Shown here: positions 8,131 to 17,501 of the stretch, one piece after another
Layout: every line of letters starts with the position of its first letter
Position numbering within the stretch: the stretch's first letter is position 1
From: JACCTI01 sp038237435
GTDB lineage: Bacteria; Verrucomicrobiota; Verrucomicrobiia; Chthoniobacterales; UBA10450
DNA length: 64,000 nt
Assembly: GCA_038237435.1 (NCBI GenBank)
Contig: JBBRYT010000001.1
Span: 186,001 to 250,000 of the forward strand
Direction of reading: 5' to 3'
Made by a program: the position numbers and the translations under genes
Notes under the pieces: model-generated
What the model was told of the DNA's origin: nothing
Database searches by the model: none
What the model saw: the letters and a program-made list of their open reading frames with translations, nothing else

Positions 8131-10994
8131 TGACTAACGAATTCAAAACTCTGCAGAAATTCGACGCCGGTAAAGGGCGTGAAAGTCAGCTTCATTCACT
8201 GCCCGCGCTGGAGGAGCAAGGCGTCGGACCGATCTCGCGTTTGCCGGTCAGCATTCGCATAGTGCTCGAATCTGTCCTGCGAAATTGCGACGGCAAAAAA
8301 GTTCGACGCAAGGACGTCGAGACGCTGGCAAACTGGAACGCGAAGAAGCCGGCGAACGAAGAAATTCCATTCGTGGTCGCGCGCATTGTCTTACAGGATT
8401 TCACCGGTGTTCCGCTGGTGGTCGATCTGGCCGCGATGCGCAGCGCAGTAAAAAATCTCGGCGGCGATCCGAAGATTATCGAGCCGCTCGTGCCGGTCGA
8501 TCTGGTCGTTGATCACAGCGTGCAGGTTGATTTCGCCGGCTCGGCGGAAGCGTTGCGTTTGAACATGGAAATGGAATTCAAACGCAACCGCGAGCGTTAC
8601 CAGTTTTTGTAATGGGGTCAGCAGGCCTTCAAGACTTTCGGTCTCGTCCCTCCCGGCATCGGCATCGTACATCAGGTGAATCTCGAGTATCTCGCGAAAG
8701 GCGTGCTTGAACGCGATGGGGTTTATTTTCCGGACACGCTCGTCGGCACCGATTCACACACGACCATGATCAACGGCCTCGGCGTGGTCGGTTGGGGCGT
8801 CGGCGGTATCGAAGCGGAAGCAGGAATGCTTGGTCAGCCGGTTTATTTTCTTACGCCGGAGGTCGTTGGGGTGCAGATGACCGGTGAATTGCGCGAAGGC
8901 GTGACCGCAACCGATCTCGCACTGCACATCACGCAGATGCTGCGCGCACAAAAGGTGGTCGGGAAATTTGTCGAGTTTTACGGCGAAGGAGCGGCTTCGT
9001 TGCCGGTAGCGGATCGCGCGACGATCGGAAACATGTCGCCGGAATACGGCGCAACCATGGGATTTTTCCCGATCGATGGAGAATCGGTCGCGTACTTGCG
9101 CGCGACTGGACGGACCGAAGAACAATGCGCCGCTTTCGAAAATTATTTCCGCGCACAAAAAATGTTCGGCATGCCGAAGAAGGGCGAGATCGATTACAGC
9201 GTGGATCTCGCACTCGATCTCGCTGAGGTGCAGCCAAGCGTGGCCGGACCGAAACGTCCCCAGGATCGCATTAACCTTCCCGAACTCGGCGACACGTTCC
9301 GCGACTTGTTCGCGAAGTCGATCAAAGATGGCGGCTATGGCAAGAATGCCGATTCTTTAACGCAGCGATTTCCCATTCATATGAACGGGCGTTCGCACGA
9401 CAAGAACGACATGCCGTCGACCGATAAGCGTGACCAAGGAATTAATCCCGCTGATCAGCTCAACAAAGTCGAGATGGTGGCGAATCGCCCAACGCCGGAC
9501 TCCGTCGCCGAAATAAAAGCCGAAACGAATGTGACGCCGGCCGAGATGGGACCGACCGCCGATTCCCGCATTGGCCATGGCAGCGTTTTGATTGCGGCGA
9601 TTACAAGTTGCACGAACACGAGCAATCCGAGCGTGATGCTCGCTTCGGGTTTACTCGCCAAAAAAGCGGTCGAGCGCGGCCTGCGCGTCGATCCGTCGGT
9701 CAAGACTTCGCTCGCGCCGGGCTCACGTGTGGTCACGGATTATTTGAACAAGACCGGCCTGCAAAAATATCTCGACCAACTGGGCTTCAACACTGTCGGG
9801 TACGGTTGCACGACGTGTATCGGAAATTCAGGCCCGCTCCATCCGAAGATCGAAAAAGCAATTAACGAAAACGACCTCATTGCCGCATCGGTTCTTTCTG
9901 GGAACCGCAACTTTGAGGCGCGTGTGCATCAAAACATCAAAGCGAATTTCCTTATGTCGCCGCCGCTCGTGGTTGCTTTCGCCTTGGCGGGACGCGTCGA
10001 TCTCGATCTGTCCAAGGACTCGTTAGGCAAAGATCGCGACGGCAAAGACGTCTATCTGCGCGACCTCTGGCCGACGCTGCAGGAAATCCGCGATACCCTG
10101 CGCACCGCGCTGACGCCGGAAGTTTTTCAGCGTTTGTATCGCGACTTCAGCGCTCAGAATCCGAAGTGGAACGAAATCCCGTCGAGCGTGGGCGAAATCT
10201 ACGAGTGGGATGAGAAAAGTGATTACATTCATGAGCCGCCGTTCTTCCAGGATTTCGGGATGGAAGCGGGCCGCATCGAAGACATTTGCAACGCGCGGCC
10301 GCTCGGAATTTTTGGCGACTCGGTTACGACCGATCACATCTCGCCCGCGGGCGCGATTAAGCCGACGTCGCCGGCCGGCCAGTATCTGAAGTCGCGCGGA
10401 ATCGAGGCCGCGGATTTCAACAGCTACGGATCACGACGCGGGAACGACTTGGTAATGACGCGTGGAACATTCGCGAATGTGCGGATCAAGAATCTGATGG
10501 TGCCAGGTGTAGAAGGCGGCGTGACGGTTCATCATCCCCACGGCGAACAAATGTCGATCTATGACGCAGCCACCAAATATCAGAGCGAAGGCACGCCGCT
10601 CGTCATTCTCGCAGGACATGAATACGGAACCGGTTCGTCGCGCGACTGGGCGGCGAAAGGGACGCGCTTGTTAGGCGTGAAGGCTGTAGTAGCGGCAAGT
10701 TTCGAACGCATCCATCGCTCGAATTTAGTCGGCATGGGTGTATTGCCGTTGCAGTTTGCCGAGGGAACGAATGCGCAAACCCTTGGGCTTGATGGCTCGG
10801 AAATTTTCAGCATCACCGGCCTGGGAGAAAAAATTCAGCCCGGACAAATGGTGACGCTCGAAATCGCGCGCAAAGATGGCGCAAAACAATCCGTTCCGGT
10901 AAAGCTGCGCATCGATACCCCGATTGAGATCGATTACTACCGACACGGCGGAATTCTTCCGTTTGTTTTGCGGGAGTTGGTGGCGAAGAAGTAG
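8130..10994 (+). pseudogene. acnA: Aconitate hydratase A interrupted by one in-frame TAA
   Basis: Citrate-isocitrate isomerase of the TCA cycle (4Fe-4S). The reading frame is continuous across 8130-10994 apart from a single TAA at 8610-8612, at a position where homologues have Lys or Arg (ERYQFL-stop-WGQQAFKTF). The N-terminal piece is 8130-8612 (160 aa); the remainder could restart at the GTG at 8676 but would lack the N-terminal fold. Everything downstream is intact: HQVNLEYL, TDSHTTM, cluster cysteines in TSCTNTSNP and GCTTCIGNSG, DSVTTDHISPAG, YGSRRGND and GTGSSRDWAAKG. Explanations are a sequencing or assembly error, a recent nonsense mutation, or readthrough. An exact 11-mer copy (10018-10028) encodes DSLG. 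Confidence 0.88.
8610..8612 (+). other. acnA: Premature TAA stop in acnA
   Basis: In-frame TAA at codon 161. A one-base change from AAA (Lys) would restore the family sequence, and the flanking codons on both sides still encode conserved aconitase residues. Confidence 0.85.
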
Positions 10995-10997
10995 CCG

Positions 10998-11705
10998 CTA
11001 ATCCGAACGCGCGAAAACTGAGACAAAGGAACCGTCCGCGATGAAGGCTGATTTCGGTGGCGCGGCCAGTGACTCGACAAATTTTATGCCGTAGAGCGTG
11101 GCGACGTCGGCCTTGAAGTCGAAGGAATCAGCCGTCCAGATCTTCCAGCGCGGATGTTCGACGCGATACTCGCTCGTGCGTTGGCCGCGCGCGGTGTAGC
11201 CCCAGTAGTGTTCGGTAATGAATTCTTCGTGCGAGGCTTGCGAGATATTTTGCGCTTCGCCGTGCCCGGTCATCGCGAGACGCTCCCATTTTGTTCCGCG
11301 ACGCCATTCATATTTCGCGCCGACTAGGCCGTCCTTCTCTTCGACTGCGCTGCGCATGGGCAAGGCAAGGTAAGGCTCGCCGTAGAAAACGCGGGCCGTG
11401 ACCGCGATGGCAATTTTCGGGACCAGTTCTCGAAGGAAAACAACGCCGCGGCGCCAGGTATCGGCAGATTTCTTGCGCACGTAAAAGCGAAGATTTACTT
11501 CTTCGAAATTGCGATGCCGCGGAATCGGCAGACCGAGAACGACCGTGTGATGGAACAAGAAACCGACGACGCTGACGTATGTCTCACCGTGGAAAAAGTC
11601 GAGTTCTGTGCCGACCGGCACATGCGGTTCGAGCAACTTCGGATCGACCGCGAAGTTGAGCATGGCGAGGTAACGCCAGTTCGCGGTCAGGAACGGCTTC
11701 AGCAC
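10998..11705 (-). CDS. DUF2071 family protein (acetoacetate-decarboxylase-like fold)
   Basis: The 235-residue protein carries DUF2071 (YqjF-type) motifs: FLTANWRYLAMLNFAVDPKLL near the start, then GTELDFFHGETYVSVVGFLF, NFEEVNLRFYV, GVVFLRELVP and the C-terminal YRVEHPRWKIW. Members adopt an acetoacetate-decarboxylase-like beta barrel, but no reaction is established. It starts with GTG at 11705-11703, inside an exact 11-mer copy (11704-11714) that also touches the stop of the upstream gene. It is convergent with acnA. Confidence 0.8.
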   Translation of the reverse strand: MLKPFLTANWRYLAMLNFAVDPKLLEPHVPVGTELDFFHGETYVSVVGFLFHHTVVLGLPIPRHRNFEEVNLRFYVRKKSADTWRRGVVFLRELVPKIAIAVTARVFYGEPYLALPMRSAVEEKDGLVGAKYEWRRGTKWERLAMTGHGEAQNISQASHEEFITEHYWGYTARGQRTSEYRVEHPRWKIWTADSFDFKADVATLYGIKFVESLAAPPKSAFIADGSFVSVFARSD

Positions 11706-11713
11706 TCGTTAGG

Positions 11714-13819
11714 CTATTGAATCAACTTCTCCAGCGACGGATTGGATTCTGCGCCGAGTTCTTTCGCCTTCGCGTAATGCCGCTTGGCCAATTCTTTCGC
11801 GGGCGGCTTATTGGTCGCGTAGATGACCGCGAGATTGTAATGCGCGTCGACGTAATCCGGATTGGCCGCGATCGCTTCGAGCATCTCTTTTTCCGCAGCT
11901 TCCTGCCACCCCTTCTCGCTCGCGGTGATGCCGAGATAGTTGTGCGCGATGAAGCTCTTCGGATTAATCGCGAGCGCTTTCGTTAGCTCGGTCACGGCGT
12001 CGTCGAACTTTGCCTGCCGGTAATAAACGATGCCGAGCGTGCGTCGGGAAAATTCATCTTTCGGCGCGAGGGTGACAGCTTTCTTCAACGTCAGCTCGGC
12101 CGCTTTCAGTCGACCGGTGCGGAAATAAACCGCGCCGAGATTTGAAAGCGCGTAAAGATTGTTCGGACTCTTCGTTAGAATTTCGTCGTAATCTTTTTCC
12201 GCGGCGCGGAATTTTCCGTTGTCGAAATTAGCTTTCGCAGCACGCGCCAGCGGGACCAGTTCGTCCGGAACGCTTGGCTTGAAAGTCGTCTCCACATTCG
12301 GACCTGGCGTGCCAGCAGGTGTGCCGGGTTTGGCCATGGCAAAACTCGCGGTCATACCGGCCGGATTCGTGTCGGAAGTTGCAACGAGCGGTTGGCGGAG
12401 CAAAGCCAGCTCTTCCGCACTCAACTTCGTCACTGGTTGTGCAAGTAATTCGATCTGCTGATTGAGCGTTTCCGATTTGATTTGAAGCTTGTCGAATTCG
12501 GCCAGCATCAAGCGTTTCGCTTGTTCGCGACGCGCTTCTTCCTGGCGTTCGCGCATAACAATCGCGCGCAGCATGTCGTTTTCTTTCGTCAGGCGCGCGG
12601 TCTCTTCCGGATTCGCGCCGGTTGTTTTCGCCTGGGTCAATTGCGTATTGGTGTCTTCCAATTGCTGGCGCAGCTCGGTGATGGTCGTTTCAAATTCCTG
12701 ATTTTGTTTCTGGCTCGACGCGAGTTGTTGTTTCAGTTGTTCCACCTGCCGTCGGACGTCCGCGACTTCCTGTTCCTTCTGCGGTTTGTCTGCGCTGATT
12801 TCGCGCACCTGTTTTTCTGCGTCGGCAAGTTTCTTTTGCAGATCGGAATTCTCCGCGACCAGCGCTTGCACGCGATCAGCAGCTTGCTTGGAATTCTTTA
12901 AATCGGCGACCAACTGATCGCGTTCCTTGGTGACGCTTTCGATCTGCACGCTCGCGTCGTTCGCTTTCGCGTTCGCAGCATCTTTCTCTTTTTCCGCAGC
13001 TGTGCGCCCTTGCTCAGCAGAAGCGAGTGCTTTCTTCAACTGCGCGATCTCGGCCTTCAACGCTTCCGAAACTTTCGCGTCGGTATTCCCGCCTGTTTGA
13101 ATTTTCTTTAATGACTCCTGCGCGTTCGCTAGTTGATCGCGCGCGGTCTTTTCAGCGCCGTGTGCTTTTTGTAAATCGGCCTGCGCTTTTTCGAGCTTCG
13201 AACTGGTATCCTGTAGTTTGCCGTTGATCGCTTCCTTCTCTTTTTGCACCGAAGTGATTTGCGAACGCGACTTCTGCAGTTCTGCCTGAAGTTGGTCGAC
13301 TTTGTCCTGCAATTCCTTGGTCGCTTTTTTTATCGCGGCGTCACTCGGTGCAGGGGCGGCAGCTATGGCCGGCGTCGCAGCCGGACGTTTCTCGTTTTCG
13401 CTCGGAACGGGCAAACGCGCGTTACCTGCGCCAATTTCTACACTCGGTTCTGCGGGCCCTGAATTCTGCGGAAGCAACGGCGCCGCGGGCTGCGCGGCTG
13501 GTTCGGAAGTCGCGGCCAGGTCCGCTTGCGTGCCGATTTTATTTTGCACGCGCAAAATGCTTTCGCCGATTTTGCGCGATCGATATTCAACAATCGCCGG
13601 CTGCCATTCGGCGTGCGATTTTTTCAACTCCTCGAGCAAACTTCCCGCGAACCGGAACTTGGCCAGCGCGGCTTTGAACTGATTGTCGTGCTCGAGTTTT
13701 TCGCCCTGCTGCGAAGTCATGTAGGCCTTGAGAAAGACCTCACTCGGATCATCGGATTGCGCCCAGAGCGGCGCGATGATGAAGGAAAAACCGGCAAGGA
13801 GAATCCCGATTTTGTTCAT
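11714..13819 (-). CDS. Exported coiled-coil and TPR protein
   Basis: The 701-residue protein has a signal peptide (MNKIGILLAGFSFIIAPLWA, cut near residue 21), an Ala/Pro-rich linker, then a long coiled coil (about residues 165-470) full of Lys/Glu/Gln heptads. The C-terminal domain (about residues 545-690) contains TPR repeats such as ALSNLGAVYFRTGRLKAAELTLKKA, GIVYYRQAKFDDAVTELTKALAINP and AHYNLAVIYATNKPPAKELAKRHY. It is probably a periplasmic scaffold; no partner is indicated. The stop TAG (11716-11714) borders an exact 11-mer copy. Confidence 0.8.
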   Translation of the reverse strand: MNKIGILLAGFSFIIAPLWAQSDDPSEVFLKAYMTSQQGEKLEHDNQFKAALAKFRFAGSLLEELKKSHAEWQPAIVEYRSRKIGESILRVQNKIGTQADLAATSEPAAQPAAPLLPQNSGPAEPSVEIGAGNARLPVPSENEKRPAATPAIAAAPAPSDAAIKKATKELQDKVDQLQAELQKSRSQITSVQKEKEAINGKLQDTSSKLEKAQADLQKAHGAEKTARDQLANAQESLKKIQTGGNTDAKVSEALKAEIAQLKKALASAEQGRTAAEKEKDAANAKANDASVQIESVTKERDQLVADLKNSKQAADRVQALVAENSDLQKKLADAEKQVREISADKPQKEQEVADVRRQVEQLKQQLASSQKQNQEFETTITELRQQLEDTNTQLTQAKTTGANPEETARLTKENDMLRAIVMRERQEEARREQAKRLMLAEFDKLQIKSETLNQQIELLAQPVTKLSAEELALLRQPLVATSDTNPAGMTASFAMAKPGTPAGTPGPNVETTFKPSVPDELVPLARAAKANFDNGKFRAAEKDYDEILTKSPNNLYALSNLGAVYFRTGRLKAAELTLKKAVTLAPKDEFSRRTLGIVYYRQAKFDDAVTELTKALAINPKSFIAHNYLGITASEKGWQEAAEKEMLEAIAANPDYVDAHYNLAVIYATNKPPAKELAKRHYAKAKELGAESNPSLEKLIQ

Positions 13820-13962
13820 TCAAAGAGAGGAGCGGATGATACGCGCTGCCGCCGGGGTTGCAATGGCGGCATCCATCACTCACGTAAGAAAGCGCGCGCC
13901 GTGCCACGAGGCGTTTGCCTTTGCAAACGCGGCCGCGAAAACTAAAGTCCCCCCTGCATTTG

Positions 13963-14034
13963 GTGGCCATAGCTCAATGGTAGAGCTCCAGATTGTGATT
14001 CTGGCTGTTGCGGGTTCGAGTCCCGTTGGCCACC
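13963..14034 (+). tRNA. tRNA-His (GTG)
   Basis: Cloverleaf with acceptor arms GTGGCCA (13963-13969) and TGGCCAC (14027-14033), D-loop AGCTCAATGGTAGAGC, anticodon loop TTGTGAT (GTG at 13995-13997) and T-arm GGGTTCGAGTCCC. The base before the 5' end is G (13962) opposite C73 (14034), the His-specific G-1 pair. No CCA is encoded. Confidence 0.95.
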
Positions 14035-14055
14035 CGCCTCCTGTCTGCCGTAAAA

Positions 14056-14994
14056 CTACGCTACCGTTTCGGAGGGAAGCGGACGCGGGTCGCGGGAATT
14101 TCGCGAAGGCAAATCGGGATCGAGGAAACCCAAGGCGTGAGGCGGCTTGATCACGCGGACACCGGCCGCGCGCTGTTGGTCGACGATCTGATCGCGAAAA
14201 GCCTGCATGCGGGTCCAATGCACTTTCGGCCGGAAATGATGCTCAGCGTGGTAACCGTTATAGAACCAGATCCAATTGTAGAGCTTATCGTAACTGCTCA
14301 CGCCCCAGGCGATCGGTTCATCGGGATTTCCGCCGTAGTGGCGATAGTAGCCGTTCAAATAAGAAAGGCTGTGACCGAAGTACCAAAAGAAGAGGAGAAA
14401 ACAGATGTAGTGCCAGTTCAAAATTCCGAGGGTTATGAACGTGCCGAAGAAAAAGACGAGCTCGGTGATACCCCAAAAAGCTTCTTGCCCGTTCTTGCGT
14501 TTCAGTTCCAGGAAAACCGTCTTGGGATCCTCCCGAAAGAAACTGAGGAAAGCGTACTTAAATGGGTGCTCCGCCTCGCCATCGTGACCGTGTTTGTAAA
14601 TGGAAAGCCAATCGATCGTCTCGCCATCGTCATCCGGCCGGTCAGAATTGCCTTTGTGATGCTGCATGTGCACGCATTCATAAAAGACCTGACTGAAACC
14701 GACGGTGACCGATTCGACGACGCTGAAGAGCCGATTGAACAGCGACGAACGAAAATAAGGATTATGAATAAAGTTGTGCGAGATGCCGTTGATGTTCCAC
14801 GAGATGCTAATCGAATAGATGAAACCAAGCAGGAGCATGATCCAAAGCGGCGTGTGCGGAAAAAGGAAGAACATCCCAAAGAAATAGGCGCAATGCAGAA
14901 GCGCCGCGCCGACGGGGATTACATCCCAGCGAGTGTAGGCAAAAATTTTGGAATTTGTTTTCAGTCGCTCAGTCGCGACATCGTTTGAATTCAC
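14056..14994 (-). CDS. Fatty acid desaturase family membrane enzyme
   Basis: Integral membrane non-haem di-iron enzyme of 312 residues. The three histidine boxes are present: GISHNFIHNP (HxxxH), VHMQHHKGN (HxxHH) and GYHAEHHFRP (HxxHH). They sit among helices such as LLHCAYFFGMFFLF, LWIMLLLGFIYSISISW and WHYICFLLFFWYFGHSL. Such enzymes insert a double bond or hydroxyl into acyl chains or related lipids; the substrate cannot be read from sequence. The start is GTG (14994-14992). It lies tail-to-tail with tRNA-His. Confidence 0.85.
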   Translation of the reverse strand: MNSNDVATERLKTNSKIFAYTRWDVIPVGAALLHCAYFFGMFFLFPHTPLWIMLLLGFIYSISISWNINGISHNFIHNPYFRSSLFNRLFSVVESVTVGFSQVFYECVHMQHHKGNSDRPDDDGETIDWLSIYKHGHDGEAEHPFKYAFLSFFREDPKTVFLELKRKNGQEAFWGITELVFFFGTFITLGILNWHYICFLLFFWYFGHSLSYLNGYYRHYGGNPDEPIAWGVSSYDKLYNWIWFYNGYHAEHHFRPKVHWTRMQAFRDQIVDQQRAAGVRVIKPPHALGFLDPDLPSRNSRDPRPLPSETVA

Positions 14995-15053
14995 ACGACA
15001 TCCTTACTCCATTTCACCAAATTTTTCTACTCGTGAGAGATTCAGTTTTTTCA

Positions 15054-15127
15054 GTGCCTGTAGCTCAACCGGATAGAGCTTCTGACTTCGGATCAGAAGG
15101 TTGGGGGTTCGAATCCCTCCAGGCACG
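15054..15127 (+). tRNA. tRNA-Arg (TCG)
   Basis: Acceptor arms GTGCCTG (15054-15060) and CAGGCAC (15120-15126), D-arm AGCTCAACCGGATAGAGCT, anticodon stem TCTGA/TCAGA with loop CTTCGGA (TCG at 15088-15090), T-arm GGGGGTTCGAATCCCTC, discriminator G at 15127. No CCA is encoded. Confidence 0.95.
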
Positions 15128-15145
15128 GAATTCTTAGCGCCCGGC

Positions 15146-16363
15146 ATGAATACGCCGCGACGTCCCCTCATCGTCCTGCTCGGCATGATGACCCGAATGC
15201 CGGTCGGCGGCGTCGTTTGGCAAACGATCCATTATATCGTCGGGCTACAGCGATTGGGATTCGAAGTTGTCTACATCGAGGATCACGGCGCGTATCCGGC
15301 GATGTTCACGAGCAAGGATGATCCCGATGGCGGCGAGAAAGCGGCTGAATTTATCGCCCGCACGTTGCAGGAGTTCGATCTGGGACTGCGATGGTCGTAC
15401 CACGCCTGGCACGCGGAGCATCGCTATTACGGTCTTGATAAAACGCAGGTTATCCACGTCTTTCAAAGCGCCGACGCGATCATCAACCTGCACGGCGGAA
15501 CATTACCGCGCACCGAGCATCGGTCGCGCGGGGCGCTGATTTATGTCGAGACCGATCCGGTCGCACCGGAAGTGGAGTTGCACAACAATCTCGAGGCGAC
15601 GCACCAATTTTTAGACGCACACACAGCCTACTTCACGTTCGGCGAAAATCTTGGTGCACCGGATTGTAAAGTTCCGGTGCCGCCGGCGCGTTACAAATTC
15701 TTGGCGACTAGACAGCCAGTCGTTTTAGATTTCTGGCGGAGCACAGAACCGTCGGGCGGCGAAACTTTTACTACCATCGCTAATTGGCGTCAGCCCCAGC
15801 GACAAATGACGCTCAACGGGGAAGTTTATCATTGGAGCAAGCATCATGAATTCTTGAAATTTCTCGATTTGCCGCGGCGGACGACGCAGCAGTTCGAGCT
15901 CGCGCTTAGCAGCTACGAGCCGTCTGATTTTGAAATGTTAAAGGCGGAAGGATGGTTGGTGCGCAATGCGTTGGAATTTTCCACGGACCCGCAAGCCTAT
16001 CGGCAGTATCTCCTGCAGTCGCGCGGAGAATGGACCGTGGCGAAGGACCAGAATGTTAGGCTGCGCAGCGGTTGGTTTAGTGATCGGGCTGCAACTTATT
16101 TGGCGGCTAGTCGACCGGTAGTGACCCAGGACACTGGCTTGGCGAATATACTTCCGACGGGCTCCGGACTTTTCGCGTTCTCCGACATGAACGAAATCTT
16201 GTCGGCCATCGATCGGATTAATACGGATTACGAAAAGCAGTGCCGCGGCGCAGCCGAAATCGCCCGTGATTATTTCGACGCGGAAATGGTGCTGGCGAAG
16301 CTGCTGAACGACGCCGGAGTCTCAATGCCCAAGATGAAAAAGGCATCAGCACTTCATGCGTGA
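15146..16363 (+). CDS. Glycosyltransferase-like (GT-B) protein
   Basis: 405 residues from the ATG at 15146; an earlier in-frame codon would lie inside the tRNA-Arg gene. The N-terminal half has a Rossmann-like start (RPLIVLLGMMTRMPVGGVVWQ, GLQRLGFEVVYIED). The C-terminal half has a nucleotide-sugar-binding pattern (SGWFSDRAATYLAASRPVV then QDTGLANILPTGSGLFAF and DMNEILSAIDRI) like GT-B family 1/4 enzymes. Donor and acceptor are unknown. It overlaps or nearly touches the following YdjC-type deacetylase gene, suggesting joint action on a glycan or glycolipid. Confidence 0.65.
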   Translation: MNTPRRPLIVLLGMMTRMPVGGVVWQTIHYIVGLQRLGFEVVYIEDHGAYPAMFTSKDDPDGGEKAAEFIARTLQEFDLGLRWSYHAWHAEHRYYGLDKTQVIHVFQSADAIINLHGGTLPRTEHRSRGALIYVETDPVAPEVELHNNLEATHQFLDAHTAYFTFGENLGAPDCKVPVPPARYKFLATRQPVVLDFWRSTEPSGGETFTTIANWRQPQRQMTLNGEVYHWSKHHEFLKFLDLPRRTTQQFELALSSYEPSDFEMLKAEGWLVRNALEFSTDPQAYRQYLLQSRGEWTVAKDQNVRLRSGWFSDRAATYLAASRPVVTQDTGLANILPTGSGLFAFSDMNEILSAIDRINTDYEKQCRGAAEIARDYFDAEMVLAKLLNDAGVSMPKMKKASALHA

Positions 16364-16367
16364 AAGC

Positions 16368-17093
16368 ATGGACGAACGACGCGTCATCGTGAACGCTGAT
16401 GATTTCGGATTAAGCGACGGAATCAACCGCGGAATTATCGAGGCGCACGAGACTGGGATTGTAACCAGCGCGAGCTTGATGGTTCGTTACCCAGCCGCAC
16501 GGGAGGCTGCAGAGCTCGCGAAGACGAATCCGAAACTTAGCGTGGGCTTGCATTTCGATGTGGCAGAATGGCGTTATCGAAATGGAAATTGGAAAGTATT
16601 CTATCAAGTCATAGACGCCAAAGACGCCGCGGCGGTGGAAGTCGAATTGCAGCGGCAGCTCGCGCTATTTCAAGGTCTGATGAATCGCGCGCCGACTCAT
16701 CTCGATTCACACCAGCACGTTCACAAGTCCGAGCCCGCGCGTACGATTCTGCTGTGCGCGGCCGCAAAATTGCGAATACCGCTGCGCGCTTGCGGCTCAT
16801 TAGTCAGACATTGCGGAGATTTTTATGGTCAGACCGCTGCGGGTCAGTCATTTCCGAGCGGTATTTCTACATCGCGGCTAGGCGAGATGATCAAACGCAT
16901 CGAACCCGGCTGGACAGAAATCGGATGTCACCCCGGTTACGCGGATAAGCTGGACTCCGTTTATCTAATCGAACGCGAAATTGAGCTTCGTGTTTTGTGT
17001 AGCGCCGAGATTCGGCGCACGGTGAGAGAAAATGAAATTGACCTGGTCTCGTTTCGAGACTTGGCCGAAAGATTACGCGCCTCCAGTTGTTAG
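16368..17093 (+). CDS. YdjC/ChbG-type carbohydrate deacetylase (HpnK-like)
   Basis: Metal-dependent deacetylase of the PF04794 family, about 241 residues. Metal ligands are visible in VNADDFGLSDGINRG (Asp pair) and THLDSHQHVH (His pair); WTEIGCHPGY is the third conserved block. Members remove acetyl groups from N-acetylated sugars or act in hopanoid glycolipid synthesis (HpnK). An alternative ATG at 16356 would overlap the upstream glycosyltransferase by 8 bp. The stop TAG lies in a two-mismatch copy of the 11-mer. Confidence 0.82.
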   Translation: MDERRVIVNADDFGLSDGINRGIIEAHETGIVTSASLMVRYPAAREAAELAKTNPKLSVGLHFDVAEWRYRNGNWKVFYQVIDAKDAAAVEVELQRQLALFQGLMNRAPTHLDSHQHVHKSEPARTILLCAAAKLRIPLRACGSLVRHCGDFYGQTAAGQSFPSGISTSRLGEMIKRIEPGWTEIGCHPGYADKLDSVYLIEREIELRVLCSAEIRRTVRENEIDLVSFRDLAERLRASSC

Positions 17094-17100
17094 GCTGGAG
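17081..17100. terminator. Hairpin overlapping the deacetylase stop codon
   Basis: CTCCAG (17081-17086) and CTGGAG (17095-17100) flank TTGTTAGG, so the stop codon sits in the loop. It lies between the convergent deacetylase and precursor-peptide genes and may terminate one or both, though there is no strong T-run. Confidence 0.4.
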
Positions 17101-17117
17101 ACGCGTAACGCTGCAGA

Positions 17118-17240
17118 TTAGTTTAGGAGGGTCTTACTCCCGCGTCTAAGTCCACCTTTAGCATCCTTGCGCGGCTTTAAGTCCTTCATCTTCACCTGCG
17201 ACTTCTTCGCGCTTTTCGTGCTTTTCTTTTGAGTTGGCAT
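17118..17240 (-). CDS. Small double-glycine precursor peptide 1
   Basis: 40-residue, strongly basic peptide (11 Lys) from the ATG at 17240-17238. Residues 16-30 read VKMKDLKPRKDAKGG, nearly the same as in the two upstream small genes, leaving a 10-residue tail LRRGSKTLLN after Gly-Gly. The Gly-Gly is where a C39 peptidase would cut. It is last in the minus-strand export locus, 67 bp after precursor 2, with no clear Shine-Dalgarno. I infer a secreted peptide; the activity is unknown. Confidence 0.65.
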   Translation of the reverse strand: MPTQKKSTKSAKKSQVKMKDLKPRKDAKGGLRRGSKTLLN

Positions 17241-17307
17241 TTTTTCGTTGGGTTGGTTGTGCTCTGCTCGCATGGCGGGATCGGACCACCACGCGAGCCA
17301 GAGTCAA

Positions 17308-17499
17308 TTAGTCGTTCGTGACCGTCTTGTCGGTGTTGACGGTGCCGCCACTCGGACTCGTGGTCCGGTCCAGCCCCCCGCTCGAGTCTTGATTGATCCG
17401 ACCGCCGCCGCCCTTGGCGTCTTTTTTCGGGCTCAAATCTTGAATCTTGACGCCCGGTTTCTTTTCGTTGCCTTCAGTACCTTCTTTGTTTTGTGACAT
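17308..17499 (-). CDS. Small double-glycine precursor peptide 2
   Basis: 63-residue peptide. Residues 17-31 are VKIQDLSPKKDAKGG, matching precursors 1 and 3. The following 32 residues are Gly/Ser/Thr/Asn/Asp-rich (SSGGLDRTTSPSGGTVN) with no Cys, so neither lanthionine nor disulfide chemistry is suggested. Its ATG (17499-17497) is 2 bp after the stop of precursor 3, with AAGGAA about 10 nt upstream, so the two are co-translated. I infer a substrate of the C39 ABC transporter encoded at 20093-23206. Confidence 0.72.
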   Translation of the reverse strand: MSQNKEGTEGNEKKPGVKIQDLSPKKDAKGGGGRINQDSSGGLDRTTSPSGGTVNTDKTVTND

Positions 17500-17501
17500 G
17501 A

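Noticed and set aside
8676..10994. Treating the C-terminal aconitase part as an independent gene starting at GTG 8676
   Set aside because: The frame is continuous with 8130-8612 apart from one stop, and the N-terminal piece holds essential conserved aconitase segments.
13963..15127. tRNA-flanked segment 14.0-15.1 kb as an integrated island
   Set aside because: It holds only one desaturase gene, and there are no direct repeats of tRNA ends or an integrase.
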